This document shows, one piece after another, positions 1 to 9,775 of a stretch of 64,000 nucleotides of DNA. Every line of letters starts with the position of its first letter. Position 1 is the first letter of the stretch. Both the position numbers and the translations under genes were made by a program. Under the pieces are notes generated by a model. The model was not told the DNA's origin, searched no databases, and saw nothing but the letters and a program-made list of their open reading frames with translations. The DNA comes from Azospirillum sp. 412522 (GTDB lineage: Bacteria > Pseudomonadota > Alphaproteobacteria > Azospirillales > Azospirillaceae). The stretch is from positions 1 through 64,000 of the forward strand of contig NZ_RWIJ01000005.1 of assembly GCF_019805165.1 (NCBI RefSeq), given 5' to 3'.

Positions 1-132
1 TCTAAGCGGGAAACCCACCTCTAAACCAGAGCTCCCTTGAGAGCCGTGACAGACCATCACGTCGATAGGAGGCATGTGGACGGGCGGCAACGCCTGAAGC
101 TAAGCCTTACTAATCGCTCGATCGGCTTGATC
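1..132 (+). rRNA. rrl: 23S ribosomal RNA, 3' end (partial)
   Basis: The opening bases match the conserved 3' end of bacterial 23S rRNA, including the stretch around the GACGGGCGGC motif and the terminal TACTAATCGCTCGATCGGCTT typical of alphaproteobacteria. The 5' part lies outside the window. The exact last base is estimated to within a few bases. The spacer to the 5S gene (about 133-266) shows no gene. Confidence 0.93.
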
Positions 133-266
133 TCACCCCACACATTACCGCGCCATGCGCAGCAGCAAGCCTGCTTGACGCAGCAACCGCAGTTCGATAC
201 ATCCTCCCTCACTTGCACGAAACAAGCTTAGCGCTTCGGAAAGAGCGTCGGTCTTGAGCCTGGGTG

Positions 267-384
267 ACCTGGTGGTCATGGCGAGGTGTCAAACACCCGA
301 TCCCATCCCGAACTCGGCCGTGAAAAGCCTCCGCGCCAATGGTACTGCGTCTTAAGACGTGGGAGAGTAGGTCGCCGCCAGGTC
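267..384 (+). rRNA. rrf: 5S ribosomal RNA
   Basis: The sequence starts ACCTGGTGGTCATGGCG and ends GTCGCCGCCAGGTC, so the two ends pair as 5S helix I. The internal ATCCCATCCCGAACTCGG and GGGAGAGTAGGTCGCCGCC blocks are the standard conserved 5S segments. Length is about 117 nt, normal for the family. It sits between 23S and tRNA-fMet, the usual order at the end of an alphaproteobacterial rrn operon. Confidence 0.95.
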
Positions 385-466
385 ACTCAGCCTCAAGAGA
401 CGCTCCAATACACGAAACGCATAAGCTTCCATCTTCACGACAGCCATCGCCCTACAACGATACACC

Positions 467-2224
<1,758 letters not shown>

Positions 2225-2254
2225 GAGGGCGTGTCCTTTCCGGGGCAAGGGAGG

Positions 2255-2503
2255 TCAGAAGAGGGACGCTGCGATGATGCCGATCGTGATGATCAGGCAG
2301 ACCAGGGCGATCAGCAGCAGCAGCCGGAGGTCGGTGATGCCGCGGGAGGACCGCAGGAAGCGGCGGGCCTCGGTGCGGGCGATCAGGCGCACCAGGTCCA
2401 GCAAGGCCTCTTCGACGCGCTGAAGGCGGTGGTCCACTTCCAAGGGCTCGGATTCGGCGGGCGCGGGGATGGCCGGTTCGATCTTGCGGAGGGATACTGG
2501 CAT
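2255..2503 (-). CDS. Small membrane-anchored protein upstream of the recombinase
   Basis: The 82-aa product has a polar N-terminal half with an amphipathic stretch (VDHRLQRVEEALLDLVRLIARTEARRF). One strongly hydrophobic C-terminal segment (LRLLLLIALVCLIITIGIIAASLF) predicts a tail-anchored membrane protein. ATG at 2503 has an AGGAG Shine-Dalgarno sequence. It precedes the recombinase on the same strand with a gap of about 30 bp, so the two are probably co-transcribed. I do not recognise the family. A role as an accessory protein of the element is only a guess from position. Confidence 0.6.
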   Translation of the reverse strand: MPVSLRKIEPAIPAPAESEPLEVDHRLQRVEEALLDLVRLIARTEARRFLRSSRGITDLRLLLLIALVCLIITIGIIAASLF

Positions 2504-2605
2504 GAAGCGCTCCTGCAGTAGCGGATCGGAGACGCTTCCGATCCGGCTGCAGAGCAGCGTGCCGCACCCATGCTCCTCCTGGTCTCCGCGTTTGCCTCGG
2601 AGGAG

Positions 2606-2992
2606 ATGCTTATGGAAAAAAAGTTCTTGACACGCGCAACGTATGGCGATGCCGGTATCGTTACATGTCCAAGCCGTGCTGTAGAGTCGCAGGTGGAGCA
2701 GATCACGCTGGATACTGGCGGCCCCATGTCGCCGTCTGCCCAGCTACTCGCCGCCGATCGTGTTAGAATTTTCAGGGTAATTGCAGCTGATCTTCTCGGC
2801 ACTCAAGCCAATCGCCGCTACCTTTACGGCGTACTCGCCCTCATGCTCGAACATCAATTGAAAAGGTCGGGGAAAGGTCCCGAAAGATCGTTATCAGGTG
2901 CTGATAGTTACGTCCAATTCCTTCGAATTTCTTGTGATCAAACATCATCCTTGCGGTGCCTTGAAATTGCTGCGGCGTCACGCATGCGCTGA
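2606..2992 (+). CDS. Hypothetical protein
   Basis: The 128-aa reading frame is rightward and convergent with the next gene, with a tail overlap of about 55 bp. The middle (MSPSAQLLAADRVRIFRVIAADLLGTQANRRYLYGVLALMLEH) looks like a compact alpha-helical protein with normal amino-acid composition. No family is recognised. The start is uncertain: 2606, 2612 and 2726 are all possible, and a TTGACA hexamer at about 2625 could be a promoter that would favour the later one. The overlap and the unremarkable composition keep confidence low. Confidence 0.35.
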   Translation: MLMEKKFLTRATYGDAGIVTCPSRAVESQVEQITLDTGGPMSPSAQLLAADRVRIFRVIAADLLGTQANRRYLYGVLALMLEHQLKRSGKGPERSLSGADSYVQFLRISCDQTSSLRCLEIAAASRMR

Positions 2993-3273
2993 TGGGCTGT
3001 TGCTTGTGGTGGCACCGGTGCTGGAACCCAATGCGTGACGTCGGCATCTTTCACAAATGACCTATAATCATCCACCCAATAGCCGATCTGTTCAACCCAA
3101 CGTACAAAGATGCAGTAATCGTCTCTTGGTTCGCCCCGTGTCTGGTGTTGCATGAAATCATCCGACATCGCGACGAGGATCCTCGACCCGTCGCGCGGAG
3201 CCGTTTCAATCGGTTGCCAGTCAATCACTGAGTTGTCTCCCAGATGATGAGGTTTCGGGTCAAAGAACAGCAA
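2938..3273 (-). CDS. DUF551-like small protein
   Basis: The 111-aa product carries the pattern IDWQPIETAPRDGSRILVA early and GYWVDDYRS...THWVPAPVPP late. This is the signature layout of DUF551-type proteins ('W.PIETAP.DG..ILV...W......W.P.P.PP'), common in prophages and mobile elements. Function is unknown. An alternative start a few codons inside (near VIDWQ) is possible. It lies at the downstream end of a row of leftward small genes. Confidence 0.65.
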   Translation of the reverse strand: MLFFDPKPHHLGDNSVIDWQPIETAPRDGSRILVAMSDDFMQHQTRGEPRDDYCIFVRWVEQIGYWVDDYRSFVKDADVTHWVPAPVPPQATAHQRMRDAAAISRHRKDDV

Positions 3274-3307
3274 ACGCCAGCATCACCGTATCTCCAGCTC
3301 ATATCGT

Positions 3308-3637
3308 TCAGAGACGCAAGCGGAGCAGGTCATGCTGGATACTGGTTGCGAGAAGAGCCAGCAGTAGTGTCTCGGGCTCGGCCGTGGTGGCTGCCTGACG
3401 CAGTCGAACGGACAAGATAATTAGCTTCGCGTCGGCGTCGGCCCAGTTGTTGGCCGGCAGCTTCGTCAGGCTTTCCAACCCATCGGCAAGGCGGTCGCAG
3501 CGGTCGGCGGTCTCCTGTTCACTCTCTTCATGGTTACTTGGACCGCTGTCGGTCAGCCATCGCCGGGCGAGGCGTCCGATCGGCGTTTCCGGCCGATCGG
3601 CGGGATCAGGGTGCGGCGCGGCAGGGTGGTCCATCAT
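3308..3637 (-). CDS. Hypothetical protein
   Basis: The 109-aa product has a Pro/Asp-rich N terminus followed by helical text (ETADRCDRLADGLESLTKLPANNWADADAKLIILSVRLRQ) and a leucine-rich end. No signal peptide or known motif is seen. It is followed leftward by the DUF551-like gene and preceded by the gene at 3653-4147 with a 15-bp gap, so it probably belongs to one transcription unit. Family not recognised. Confidence 0.55.
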   Translation of the reverse strand: MMDHPAAPHPDPADRPETPIGRLARRWLTDSGPSNHEESEQETADRCDRLADGLESLTKLPANNWADADAKLIILSVRLRQAATTAEPETLLLALLATSIQHDLLRLRL

Positions 3638-3652
3638 TTCGCCTCCTCCCCA

Positions 3653-4147
3653 TCATTGACGCAGGCTGAGCGTGGCGGTCGATACCGCGGCGGCCCGGCC
3701 CTCCTCGTCACGGTGGATCGATTGCTGGACATCGATCGTCATCTTCAGGTCGACGCCCCGGGCCACGGTCATCGCCCAATCGAGGATTTCCGCCGCATCG
3801 GTCAGAAGGCGTCGTATCCGCGTGTAGCAGTCATATTGGCTCACCAGCGGCTGCCATGGCTGCGGTGCGTTCCGCCGGGCCGCGACGACCAGGAGGTGCG
3901 CATCGTCGAGAGCCTCGGCGATCGCTCCCAGGGCGCAGAGGACATGATCGTCGCCAACCTGGTGCTGCCAGACCACGAGATCGGCGGTCACGACAGGGAC
4001 AAGATCGGCTGTTTCAATCACCACTTTTGGACCGTCCGTGGGTGTCGTGGCGAAGAGTCGGACTTCGAAGGCATTGAGTGTGGCGGAGAGAGGATCGGTG
4101 GCCAGTGCGGCCTTGCCCGGCGGGACCATGAGATCGGTTGAGGTCAT
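3653..4147 (-). CDS. Hypothetical protein
   Basis: The 164-aa soluble protein has MTSTDLMVPPGKAALATDPLSA at the start and a well-behaved mixed alpha/beta composition (VVIETADLVPVVTADLVVWQHQVGDDHVLCALGAIAEALDDAHLLVVAARRN). ATG at 4147 is preceded on the minus strand by GGAGGTATTTCCC, a strong Shine-Dalgarno sequence. It is the second-last member of the leftward cluster. Function is unknown and no catalytic motif is evident. Confidence 0.6.
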   Translation of the reverse strand: MTSTDLMVPPGKAALATDPLSATLNAFEVRLFATTPTDGPKVVIETADLVPVVTADLVVWQHQVGDDHVLCALGAIAEALDDAHLLVVAARRNAPQPWQPLVSQYDCYTRIRRLLTDAAEILDWAMTVARGVDLKMTIDVQQSIHRDEEGRAAAVSTATLSLRQ

Positions 4148-4270
4148 GGGAAATACCTCCAGAGTAGAAGGGAGATGGGAGTATTGTGTCCGGCCGTCGC
4201 GGAGCTGCCGATTGATTGCGACGCTTGCGGCTACGGCGACGCGATCGGCGTCTATCGAGGGACGCGGCCG

Positions 4271-5023
4271 TTACGAGGTCCGGTCGAGCCAATCGAGTTG
4301 GACGGCGATGGCCTCATCGTCCAGCCCGGCGGCGGCAAGCAGGCCGGCTAGCTGCATGCGTCCGTGAGCGCTGCGGGTCAGATCGAGGATCCGCTTGGCC
4401 TGCCGCTCTGCGGCCGTCTGCGACAGGCTGATGTCCACCTCTCCGAACCCGGCAGCCGCGAGTGCCGCGCGGATGTCCTGGAATACAGCAGCGACACGGG
4501 GCGGATAGGTCAGAGGATCGGGGGCGGTGGTGCTGTAGGTCACGACGACATTACCGAAGCGGAGGATCCGCGACGGTAGGATAGCGGGAAAGGGGGCATC
4601 ATCGATCCGAACCCACAATCGACCATCTTCGACATGCGAGCTGATGGCGACGACGAACCCCTGCGGGACCACGGCCCGGACGATGCGGAGGGCCGCGTCC
4701 CGATCCGTACCGCTGTAACAGCGGGGCATGGGCTGGTGGTGGCCTCCCGATATAAGTCGACGTCCCCTGTGTGGCCATCGGGACGGCAGGAGGGTCAAAT
4801 AGGTGTCGGGATCGAGAAATTGTGGCCGCCGTCGCATGAGTGTGCTGCCGCAGTGGCTGCACAGTGCAAAGGTTTCGGGGTCGCCAAGCGGCCCAACAAG
4901 AAGCCAGGTGTCGGGACCGGTGCGGTCCTGGTCGTGCCAGATGCCGCAACGCGCACAGCGGCAGGTCTCGGCCGTCGATGGCAGATTCTTCATCCGAGAT
5001 GGCTTCGTCCGCTGCTTCCTCAT
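4271..5023 (-). CDS. Zinc-ribbon-containing hypothetical protein
   Basis: The 250-aa product carries an N-terminal pair of CxxC knuckles (CRCARCGIWH, then LCSHCGS about 30 residues later), which should form a zinc ribbon. The remainder is an unrecognised alpha/beta domain with RILRFGNVVVTYSTTAPDPLTYPP and a helical tail. ATG at 5023 overlaps the stop of the LuxR-type gene by four bases (ATGA), so translation is probably coupled. Interaction with nucleic acid or a regulatory partner is inferred from the zinc ribbon and the coupling only. Confidence 0.6.
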   Translation of the reverse strand: MRKQRTKPSRMKNLPSTAETCRCARCGIWHDQDRTGPDTWLLVGPLGDPETFALCSHCGSTLMRRRPQFLDPDTYLTLLPSRWPHRGRRLISGGHHQPMPRCYSGTDRDAALRIVRAVVPQGFVVAISSHVEDGRLWVRIDDAPFPAILPSRILRFGNVVVTYSTTAPDPLTYPPRVAAVFQDIRAALAAAGFGEVDISLSQTAAERQAKRILDLTRSAHGRMQLAGLLAAAGLDDEAIAVQLDWLDRTS

Positions 5024-5754
5024 CGGATGTCCCCACTCTGTTTGTCGGAATTCACCGGGCGAGCCGCAGCGCCGAGGATGGGGAGCAAACGGAGAAGTGC
5101 CGTTGCCCTGTTGCTGACACCGAGCGTCCGATAGACCGCGGTGAGATGGATCTTGACCGTTCCCTCGGTCATCCCGAGCGTGGCAGCAATGACCTTGTTG
5201 CTGTGGCCGTGTACAAGCTCCACCGCAACCTCCCGCTGCCTTGCGGTGAGGGCAAGCGCAGGGTCTGGATCACTTGGCAAAATCCTGTTCTCCTCTGGGC
5301 CGATTGCTGCTGCGGGCCAACAGCTGCCGCCGGCAAGAGCCAGTTGGAACAGACTGGCACACAACCCAGGTGTTTCCTGTCCGGTCAGCAGCCCGCATGC
5401 TCCGGCCGCTCGTAGCGCTGCCAAGCCACTGCTTCCGCAGCACCCGGCGGCGAGGAGAGCTCCGGCCTGTCTGCGGTTCACCAGGGCCGCCACCCGCGGT
5501 GTGGTCAAACCAGCAGCCCCGGCATGCACGATGATGAGAGCCGCCGTCGGTCCGGCCATCGCCGTGTCAAGGCTGTCGTGTGCCTCGATGGTGTCGACGG
5601 ACCCGACCTGCGCAAGCAGAGCGATGATGCCCTGCAAAGCAAATTGATCACTGGCGACAATGACGGCGGTTCTCGGCGTGGGAAGCGGGTGATTCTCGAA
5701 AGCAAATGGCGTTTCGCTGGCTGGAACTGGGAGACCAAGCAGTGAGTCGGGCAT
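5020..5754 (-). CDS. LuxR/NarL-type transcriptional regulator
   Basis: The 244-aa product has a C-terminal GerE/LuxR helix-turn-helix that is clear: LTARQREVAVELVHGHSNKVIAATLGM and EGTVKIHLTAVYRTLGVSNR, including the conserved E, NK.IA and TVK.H positions. The N-terminal half has a receiver-like alternation (TAVIVASDQFALQGIIALLAQVG, TAALIIVHAGAAGL). However, the usual phospho-acceptor Asp at the end of strand 3 is not obvious (ALIIVHAG), so it may be a non-phosphorylated pseudo-receiver. I chose ATG 5754 because it has GAGGT five bases upstream. An in-frame extension to 5841 overlaps the preceding gene. It forms a coupled pair with the zinc-ribbon protein. Confidence 0.8.
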   Translation of the reverse strand: MPDSLLGLPVPASETPFAFENHPLPTPRTAVIVASDQFALQGIIALLAQVGSVDTIEAHDSLDTAMAGPTAALIIVHAGAAGLTTPRVAALVNRRQAGALLAAGCCGSSGLAALRAAGACGLLTGQETPGLCASLFQLALAGGSCWPAAAIGPEENRILPSDPDPALALTARQREVAVELVHGHSNKVIAATLGMTEGTVKIHLTAVYRTLGVSNRATALLRLLPILGAAARPVNSDKQSGDIR

Positions 5755-5815
5755 CGCGACCTCATCTTTGATCGGGAAGTATTTTGGTGACGGGTGTCGG
5801 GGAAACCGAGGTGGG

Positions 5816-6115
5816 TCAGCCGACGACACGCGAAGCATCATCTGCGCCGTCGATGCGGGCGATCAGATCCCGGGCTTGGCGGATCAGCCAGAGCGGTGCA
5901 TATGCAGGATCATCATCGGCACGATCGATGAGCGCCTCGGCCTGCTCTCTCGCGATGTCGAGGTCACCGGCTGCGTGGTGGTGCAGCGCCGCGCGCAGGA
6001 GCAAGTCGGCGCGCCCGCCGTTGGCGGCACAGTCCCGTTCAGCACGTTCAGCAACCCGACGCAGCCGGGAGATGCGGGCGGCAGCGGATTCGACGGGCGT
6101 TTGCATGGATTTCAT
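5816..6115 (-). CDS. Small TPR-like hypothetical protein
   Basis: The product is about 99 aa and mostly helical, Ala- and Arg-rich (ISRLRRVAERAERDCAANGGRADLLLRAALHHHAAGDLDIAREQAEALIDRADDDPAYAPLWLIRQARDLIARIDG), resembling two TPR-like helical hairpins. The reading frame is open up to 6229, but the extra codons are the right arm, loop and left arm of a 27-bp inverted repeat. I therefore start it at the MKSM ATG (6115); 6106 is also possible. No strong Shine-Dalgarno sequence is seen. It is the first gene of the leftward LuxR cluster. Confidence 0.5.
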   Translation of the reverse strand: MKSMQTPVESAAARISRLRRVAERAERDCAANGGRADLLLRAALHHHAAGDLDIAREQAEALIDRADDDPAYAPLWLIRQARDLIARIDGADDASRVVG

Positions 6116-6139
6116 CGCAATGGGTCCGGAATGATCGAT

Positions 6140-6206
6140 GGGGGTGGCGTCCGGCTGGACCGCGGCGCCGCAGAGCGCGGCCGCGGTCCAGCCGGACGCC
6201 ACCCCC
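6140..6206. repeat. 27-bp perfect inverted repeat with 13-base loop
   Basis: The left arm 6140-6166 is the exact reverse complement of 6180-6206, with loop 6167-6179. The arms are very GC-rich (core GTCCGGCTGGACCGCGGC). No T-tract follows on either side, so it is not a textbook rho-independent terminator. It lies just upstream of the leftward gene cluster starting at 6115. Confidence 0.85.
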
Positions 6207-6509
6207 GCTCTACGCCACCGGTCGTTCATCCCAGCTTCAGGAGGGCCAATGGATTATGGCTTTTATGCTCGCCGACCTGCCCGCCTCCGCGCGGGTGGTT
6301 CGCCGTGGTGGCCGGCTCCCGCCGGTCGTGGGGCGTGGGACGGCGGCTGCGACCGCAACCATCCTGATCAGGGGCTTCCAGGTTCGGGGGCATGCCGTCG
6401 TTTATCGGCATTTGGATTTCCATATGGACTGGGAGCATCTGATGCAGTTTGCCTTCGTCTCCAAGTTGCTGCTTGCAAGTCTCCCGTTCATTCTCCCGCT
6501 TTCGGCACG

Positions 6510-6802
6510 GGGCGGGAGCGTTTCCGCGCCGCGAGACAGAGCCGCGACAACCGGCCTGAGTTCCGCAAGAATCAGCCACATGCGCGTGACCCCTTACGAA
6601 CCCCGATCAACGAGCGCGTGTTAAGGCGGAGTCCCGCCGCCGCGACGAGGAGGCCCTGCGCTCGGGCTTGGTCTCGCGCGACGAGCTGCAGCGCATCAAT
6701 GGTGGTGACGGACTGTTTCGCGGCTCACAGCCCGTACGTTGGCTGGCCGGCCCCGACATCCCCGCCGACAAGCAGCAGCTCTATCGGTTCGATCCGGAGT
6801 AA
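6510..6802 (+). pseudogene. Possible frameshifted small gene, no recognised family
   Basis: Two consecutive frames read like protein. The first is RDNRPEFRKNQPHARDPLRT then PINERV up to about 6619. The second, one frame over, is KAESRRRDEEALRSGLVSRDELQRINGG, then GLFRGSQPVRWLAGPDIPADKQQLYRFDPE, ending at TAA 6800-6802. Removing one G near 6620 (GCGTGTTAAG) would join them. No convincing start codon is seen upstream. I call it a probable frameshifted remnant, and the region 6240-6510 before it holds nothing I can support. Confidence 0.3.
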
Positions 6803-6810
6803 CACAACTC

Positions 6811-6841
6811 TGCAAGATAACATTGGCGATGTTATCTTGCA
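6811..6841. promoter_or_regulatory. Operator-like palindrome TGCAAGATAACA-N7-TGTTATCTTGCA
   Basis: This is a perfect inverted repeat: 17-bp arms at 6807-6823 and 6829-6845 with a 5-base centre. Written as 12-bp half-sites, it has the same right half and the same 7-base spacing as the site at 13120-13150 in front of the AbiEi-like gene. There is no T-tract, so it is more likely a protein-binding site than a terminator. It lies in decayed sequence, and the gene it once controlled is not clear. Confidence 0.55.
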
Positions 6842-6931
6842 GAGTGACGTGAACGGACCACCAGTGTGGGTGGTGCCCAGCGCCCTCGGCGTGCAAAAGA
6901 AAGCCAACCTCACTGTCGGGATCCGTCCCGA

Positions 6932-7460
6932 TCAAATCTTTTCTGACAGGATCATCCGAAGAACGGCGCGTCTGAAGCCCCGCCCGATATTGTCCAGCCG
7001 TCGGTTCCAGTCCGCCGCCAGCCACGGCGGCACGTCATTACTCTCCGCAAGCTCCAGCAGGACGCGCCGCACGCGTGGAACCCCATAAGCGCGGCACAAG
7101 CGCACGACATCGCGGAACGTCGGGGTGAGGGCGATCAGGTGATCCGGAGCATGTGCCGCACCCGGATTGCTCCAGGCCCAGTCAAAGGCGAGGTGCCTGT
7201 TGCGACAGCACCCGATAGAGACCGGGCCCGAGGGGCTCCAGCCTCTCCACCTGCACCAGTTCTTCCAACCGCATCCCGACTTCCGTCGTGATGGCGAAGC
7301 AGACAAAATTTCCCCCCGCGCCTATAGGTATTCCACCCAAGCCGATCACGCCCAGCCCAGCGGACCGATCCCCGACAATGATGACGACAGTCACCGTGGT
7401 GGACGCGCTATCCTGGGGGACAGCCGGCGTCTTTCGTGCCTGGACGCAATGACCGATCAC
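6932..7460 (-). pseudogene. Possible frameshifted gene of unknown family
   Basis: Two overlapping leftward frames share protein-like text. The upstream frame reads TTEVGMRLEELVQVERLEPLGPGLYRVLSQQ and stops at about 7182. The next frame continues HLAFDWAWSNPGAAHAPDHLIALTPTFRDVVRLCRAYG, then VPRVRRVLLELAESNDVPPWLAADWNRRLDNIGRGFRRA, to a stop at 6932. The second part has no good start codon of its own and looks like a helical C-terminal domain. A single frameshift near 7190 would join them. The family is unknown to me. It could be a toxin-antitoxin remnant given the operator-like site beside it, but that is speculative. Confidence 0.35.
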
Positions 7461-7464
7461 GGAC

Positions 7465-7737
7465 TCATGTCTCTCCGTCTTTAAGGTTCGGCGTAGGGGC
7501 TGCCCGATCGGTGGACTTGTTCCGATGGGCCGACCGCCGCGCCCTCTTGACGCGGTCGATAGCCGCCAGAGCGGCGGGGAGCGTCTCGACCAGTCTCTGA
7601 TGCGCCATGATCACGGTGTCCGCCGCCTCGGGCGACAGCGAGCCGATGGTCTCTTCCGCAAGGTCCCGCTGGCGCTCCGTCAGGGGCAGGCTGTCGATTA
7701 CGACGCGTAGCGCCTGGGTGCGGATCGGGTCGAGCAT
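7465..7737 (-). CDS. Hypothetical protein
   Basis: The 90-aa product starts MLDPIRTQALRVVIDSLPL, is helical, and ends in a Lys/Arg-rich tail. The GAGGAGAGG Shine-Dalgarno sequence four bases upstream of ATG 7737 fixes this start. A start at 7779 with a four-base ATGA overlap with the upstream gene is the alternative. It is probably translated with the gene at 7776-8258. No function can be inferred. Confidence 0.6.
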   Translation of the reverse strand: MLDPIRTQALRVVIDSLPLTERQRDLAEETIGSLSPEAADTVIMAHQRLVETLPAALAAIDRVKRARRSAHRNKSTDRAAPTPNLKDGET

Positions 7738-7775
7738 GGACCTCTCCTCGGAGTGTGCCGGTTCGATGGGCGGGT

Positions 7776-8258
7776 TCATGGTTTGCGCCCTCCAGCTTTG
7801 CCGGCAAGGTGTTCAGGCCGAGTGCTGTTGGAGACGTTGGTCGGGTCCTGCGCGGGCCGCTCGAGGCTTGGCATGCCGAAGAGACGGTCCCACGGACGGT
7901 CAGACAAGCCGTCGAGGTCGCGCAGCCAGACGTCCTCCCCGCCCGGGCGGATACCGACCCGCTGACCAAAGACGATGGCAGCGGAATAGAGGCCGCCGCC
8001 ATCGGTGACGACTGTCAGGATGCCGAGGTATGGGTGTGGCTCTTCGCCGAGATCGATGGGCCGTATCCTTGGGCTCCCCTTCGGGTCCACGACATCCTCC
8101 GTCTCCCACTGGCCTTGGCGGCGGTAAAGCCGGCCATCGGGGCTGAGCCGGTAGCGGCCATCTGCGGATTCCGGCGCCAGCGACTTGGCTTGGTATGTGC
8201 CCCGCGTCGGGCCATCCGGAAGCGGCACCTGGACGATGATCGTATCGCAAAGGCCCAC
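7776..8258 (-). CDS. Hypothetical protein
   Basis: The 160-aa product starts at GTG 8258, with CAGGAG six bases upstream, and reads MGLCDTIIVQVPLPDGPTRG onward. It is beta-rich, with repeated short strands (GRYRLSPDGRLYRRQGQWETEDVV, then HPYLGILTVVTDGGGLYSAAIVF), like small proteins of mobile elements. The frame is open to 8540, but the upstream part covers an AT-rich promoter-like stretch and looks non-coding. Family not recognised. Confidence 0.55.
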   Translation of the reverse strand: MGLCDTIIVQVPLPDGPTRGTYQAKSLAPESADGRYRLSPDGRLYRRQGQWETEDVVDPKGSPRIRPIDLGEEPHPYLGILTVVTDGGGLYSAAIVFGQRVGIRPGGEDVWLRDLDGLSDRPWDRLFGMPSLERPAQDPTNVSNSTRPEHLAGKAGGRKP

Positions 8259-8373
8259 AGCAGGCTCCTGTCCGTCGGCGGTCTGTATTCCATCGGCCTG
8301 AGGTGTTTGGAAGCGGTGGCGCAGGCATGCTATCGCAGCCTCGCACCCGAAATTGATTCCGGCTTCAGATGAT

Positions 8374-8407
8374 ATTATATAAATAAACTTCGTGTATCCG
8401 GTGTCAA
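8374..8407 (-). promoter_or_regulatory. Candidate promoter for the leftward gene at 8258
   Basis: On the minus strand, TTGACA (8407-8402) and TATAAT (8379-8374) lie in a markedly AT-rich patch, unusual for this GC-rich region. The 22-bp spacing is longer than the optimal 17, so the -35 assignment may be coincidental while the TATAAT box is attractive. It sits about 115 bp ahead of the chosen GTG start. Confidence 0.3.
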
Positions 8408-8538
8408 CCCGGAATGAAGCCGTCCGCCGGATGCTCCCGTGCGGGCTCCGTCCTGCTGCCGGCCTCTCCGGTCGCTGATGTGCCGGGACTGCTGGATGCG
8501 TCTGTGCCGGCTCCATTCCTTCAGAAGGACCCTTCCCC

Positions 8539-9240
8539 ATGACCGTGACCGGTTACGGCCGGACCTATGCCGAAGCATTGGCCGATGCGGAATCGAAACT
8601 CCAGTCCGAGCGCGATGCCGAAACCGTCGGACAGATCGGCGGCGGCATCTTCGGCCTGCTGGTCGCCGCCATCCTCAGCACAGGCTGGCTGTTGGCCAAC
8701 GCCGCGCTGCGCCCCATCGCCGGAGCCGCCTATCTGGTGTTGGCCGGGGCGATGATCTGGCTGGTAAATGCCGTGGCTGACCTCATCCTCGGCGGGGTCG
8801 AGACCGGCCTGATCGGCCTGCTCCTGCTCGTGATGGTCAAGATCGCGCTTCTCGGTCTGTTCATCGGGCTCGCCTTCCAGTCGCGTTCGGCGATGCTCAG
8901 TCTGGAACTGGTCGAGGCCCGCCTGCTCCATGGCTGCTTTGCCGCCAGCCCGGCCATCGGCATGATTCTTCACATCCTGCTCTATGGTCTGACCGCCGTC
9001 GGCGGCTACCTCTTCGCCGCAGTCCTGCTCCGGCGCGGCGCCTCGCTGATCCTGGAGCGGCAGGCCTTTCTCCAATCCTTCGGCATCGAGGACACGCTGA
9101 TGATGGTGATCAACGGCCCTGCGCCACCCTGGGCGGTGGTGGCGGCCATCATCGCGGCGGTCGTCGCCCTGGTCCGGCGACGCTATTTCCATCCCTTCGC
9201 CCGGCACTTCACCCTGTTGGGCCGGCTGCGGCCGGCATAG
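8539..9240 (+). CDS. Multi-pass membrane protein
   Basis: The 233-aa product opens with a cytoplasmic-looking N terminus (MTVTGYGRTYAEALADAESK). About six hydrophobic segments follow: GGGIFGLLVAAILSTGWLL, PIAGAAYLVLAGAMIWLVNAV, TGLIGLLLLVMVKIALLGLF, a segment around IGMILHILLYGLTAVGGYLF, and AVVAAIIAAVVALV near the end. AGAAGGA precedes the ATG. No transporter signature is recognised. It stands alone on the plus strand, convergent with the XRE repressor. Confidence 0.7.
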   Translation: MTVTGYGRTYAEALADAESKLQSERDAETVGQIGGGIFGLLVAAILSTGWLLANAALRPIAGAAYLVLAGAMIWLVNAVADLILGGVETGLIGLLLLVMVKIALLGLFIGLAFQSRSAMLSLELVEARLLHGCFAASPAIGMILHILLYGLTAVGGYLFAAVLLRRGASLILERQAFLQSFGIEDTLMMVINGPAPPWAVVAAIIAAVVALVRRRYFHPFARHFTLLGRLRPA

Positions 9241-9279
9241 GCGATCATCCGCGCGCCGTCATCGGCCTGCCGGTGCCGG

Positions 9280-9636
9280 CTATGGCCGCTTGCCGTCCGG
9301 ACGCAGCAGGGTCAGGGCCTCGACCTGCCGGAGCGCCACCTCGGCTTCGCGGTCGCTCAGGCCGCGCAGCACCTCGCGCAGCCGCATGTCGGTGGCGGCC
9401 CGGGTCGGGGACACCACCGCCTCGCCGTCGTCGAAGAAGTCGACCAACGGCACGTCAAGGCGGCGCGACAGGCGGTCGAGCGTCTCCAGCGCCGCAAGCA
9501 CCCGGCCCCGCTCGATGTTGCTCACCGTCTCAACGCTGCGGTCGATCGCCGCGGCCACGTCCTCCTGGCTGAGGGCCCGGCTCTCGCGCAAGGCCCGCAA
9601 CCGTTTTCCTATCCTGCGTTTCAGGTCATCGCTCAT
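9280..9636 (-). CDS. XRE-family helix-turn-helix repressor
   Basis: The 118-aa product starts with a Cro/C1-type HTH: IGKRLRALRESRALSQEDVAAAIDRSVETVSNIERGR, then LDRLSRRLDVPLVDFFD, the canonical HTH_3 spacing. The C-terminal 50 residues (LREVLRGLSDREAEVALRQVEAL) are probably for dimerisation. It is expressed leftward, back to back with the thioredoxin-like gene. It may repress itself or the 9776 gene through the 140-bp intergenic region, but no palindromic operator stands out there. Confidence 0.85.
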   Translation of the reverse strand: MSDDLKRRIGKRLRALRESRALSQEDVAAAIDRSVETVSNIERGRVLAALETLDRLSRRLDVPLVDFFDDGEAVVSPTRAATDMRLREVLRGLSDREAEVALRQVEALTLLRPDGKRP

Positions 9637-9775
9637 GAGCCGGAGTTTCGTTCCGGGTGAGTGGCTTGACCACGAAACGGATTCCTATTATGCAACGATC
9701 ACTTGAAATCAGGTCGAGGCTGAAGCCGAACTGCGACGGCGGCCGGCCCGGACCTGCCACTGCCGGGGATCCATC

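Noticed and set aside
6807-6845. 17-bp hairpin as a rho-independent terminator
   Set aside because: There is no T-tract on either side, and the half-sites recur ahead of a regulator gene, which fits an operator better.
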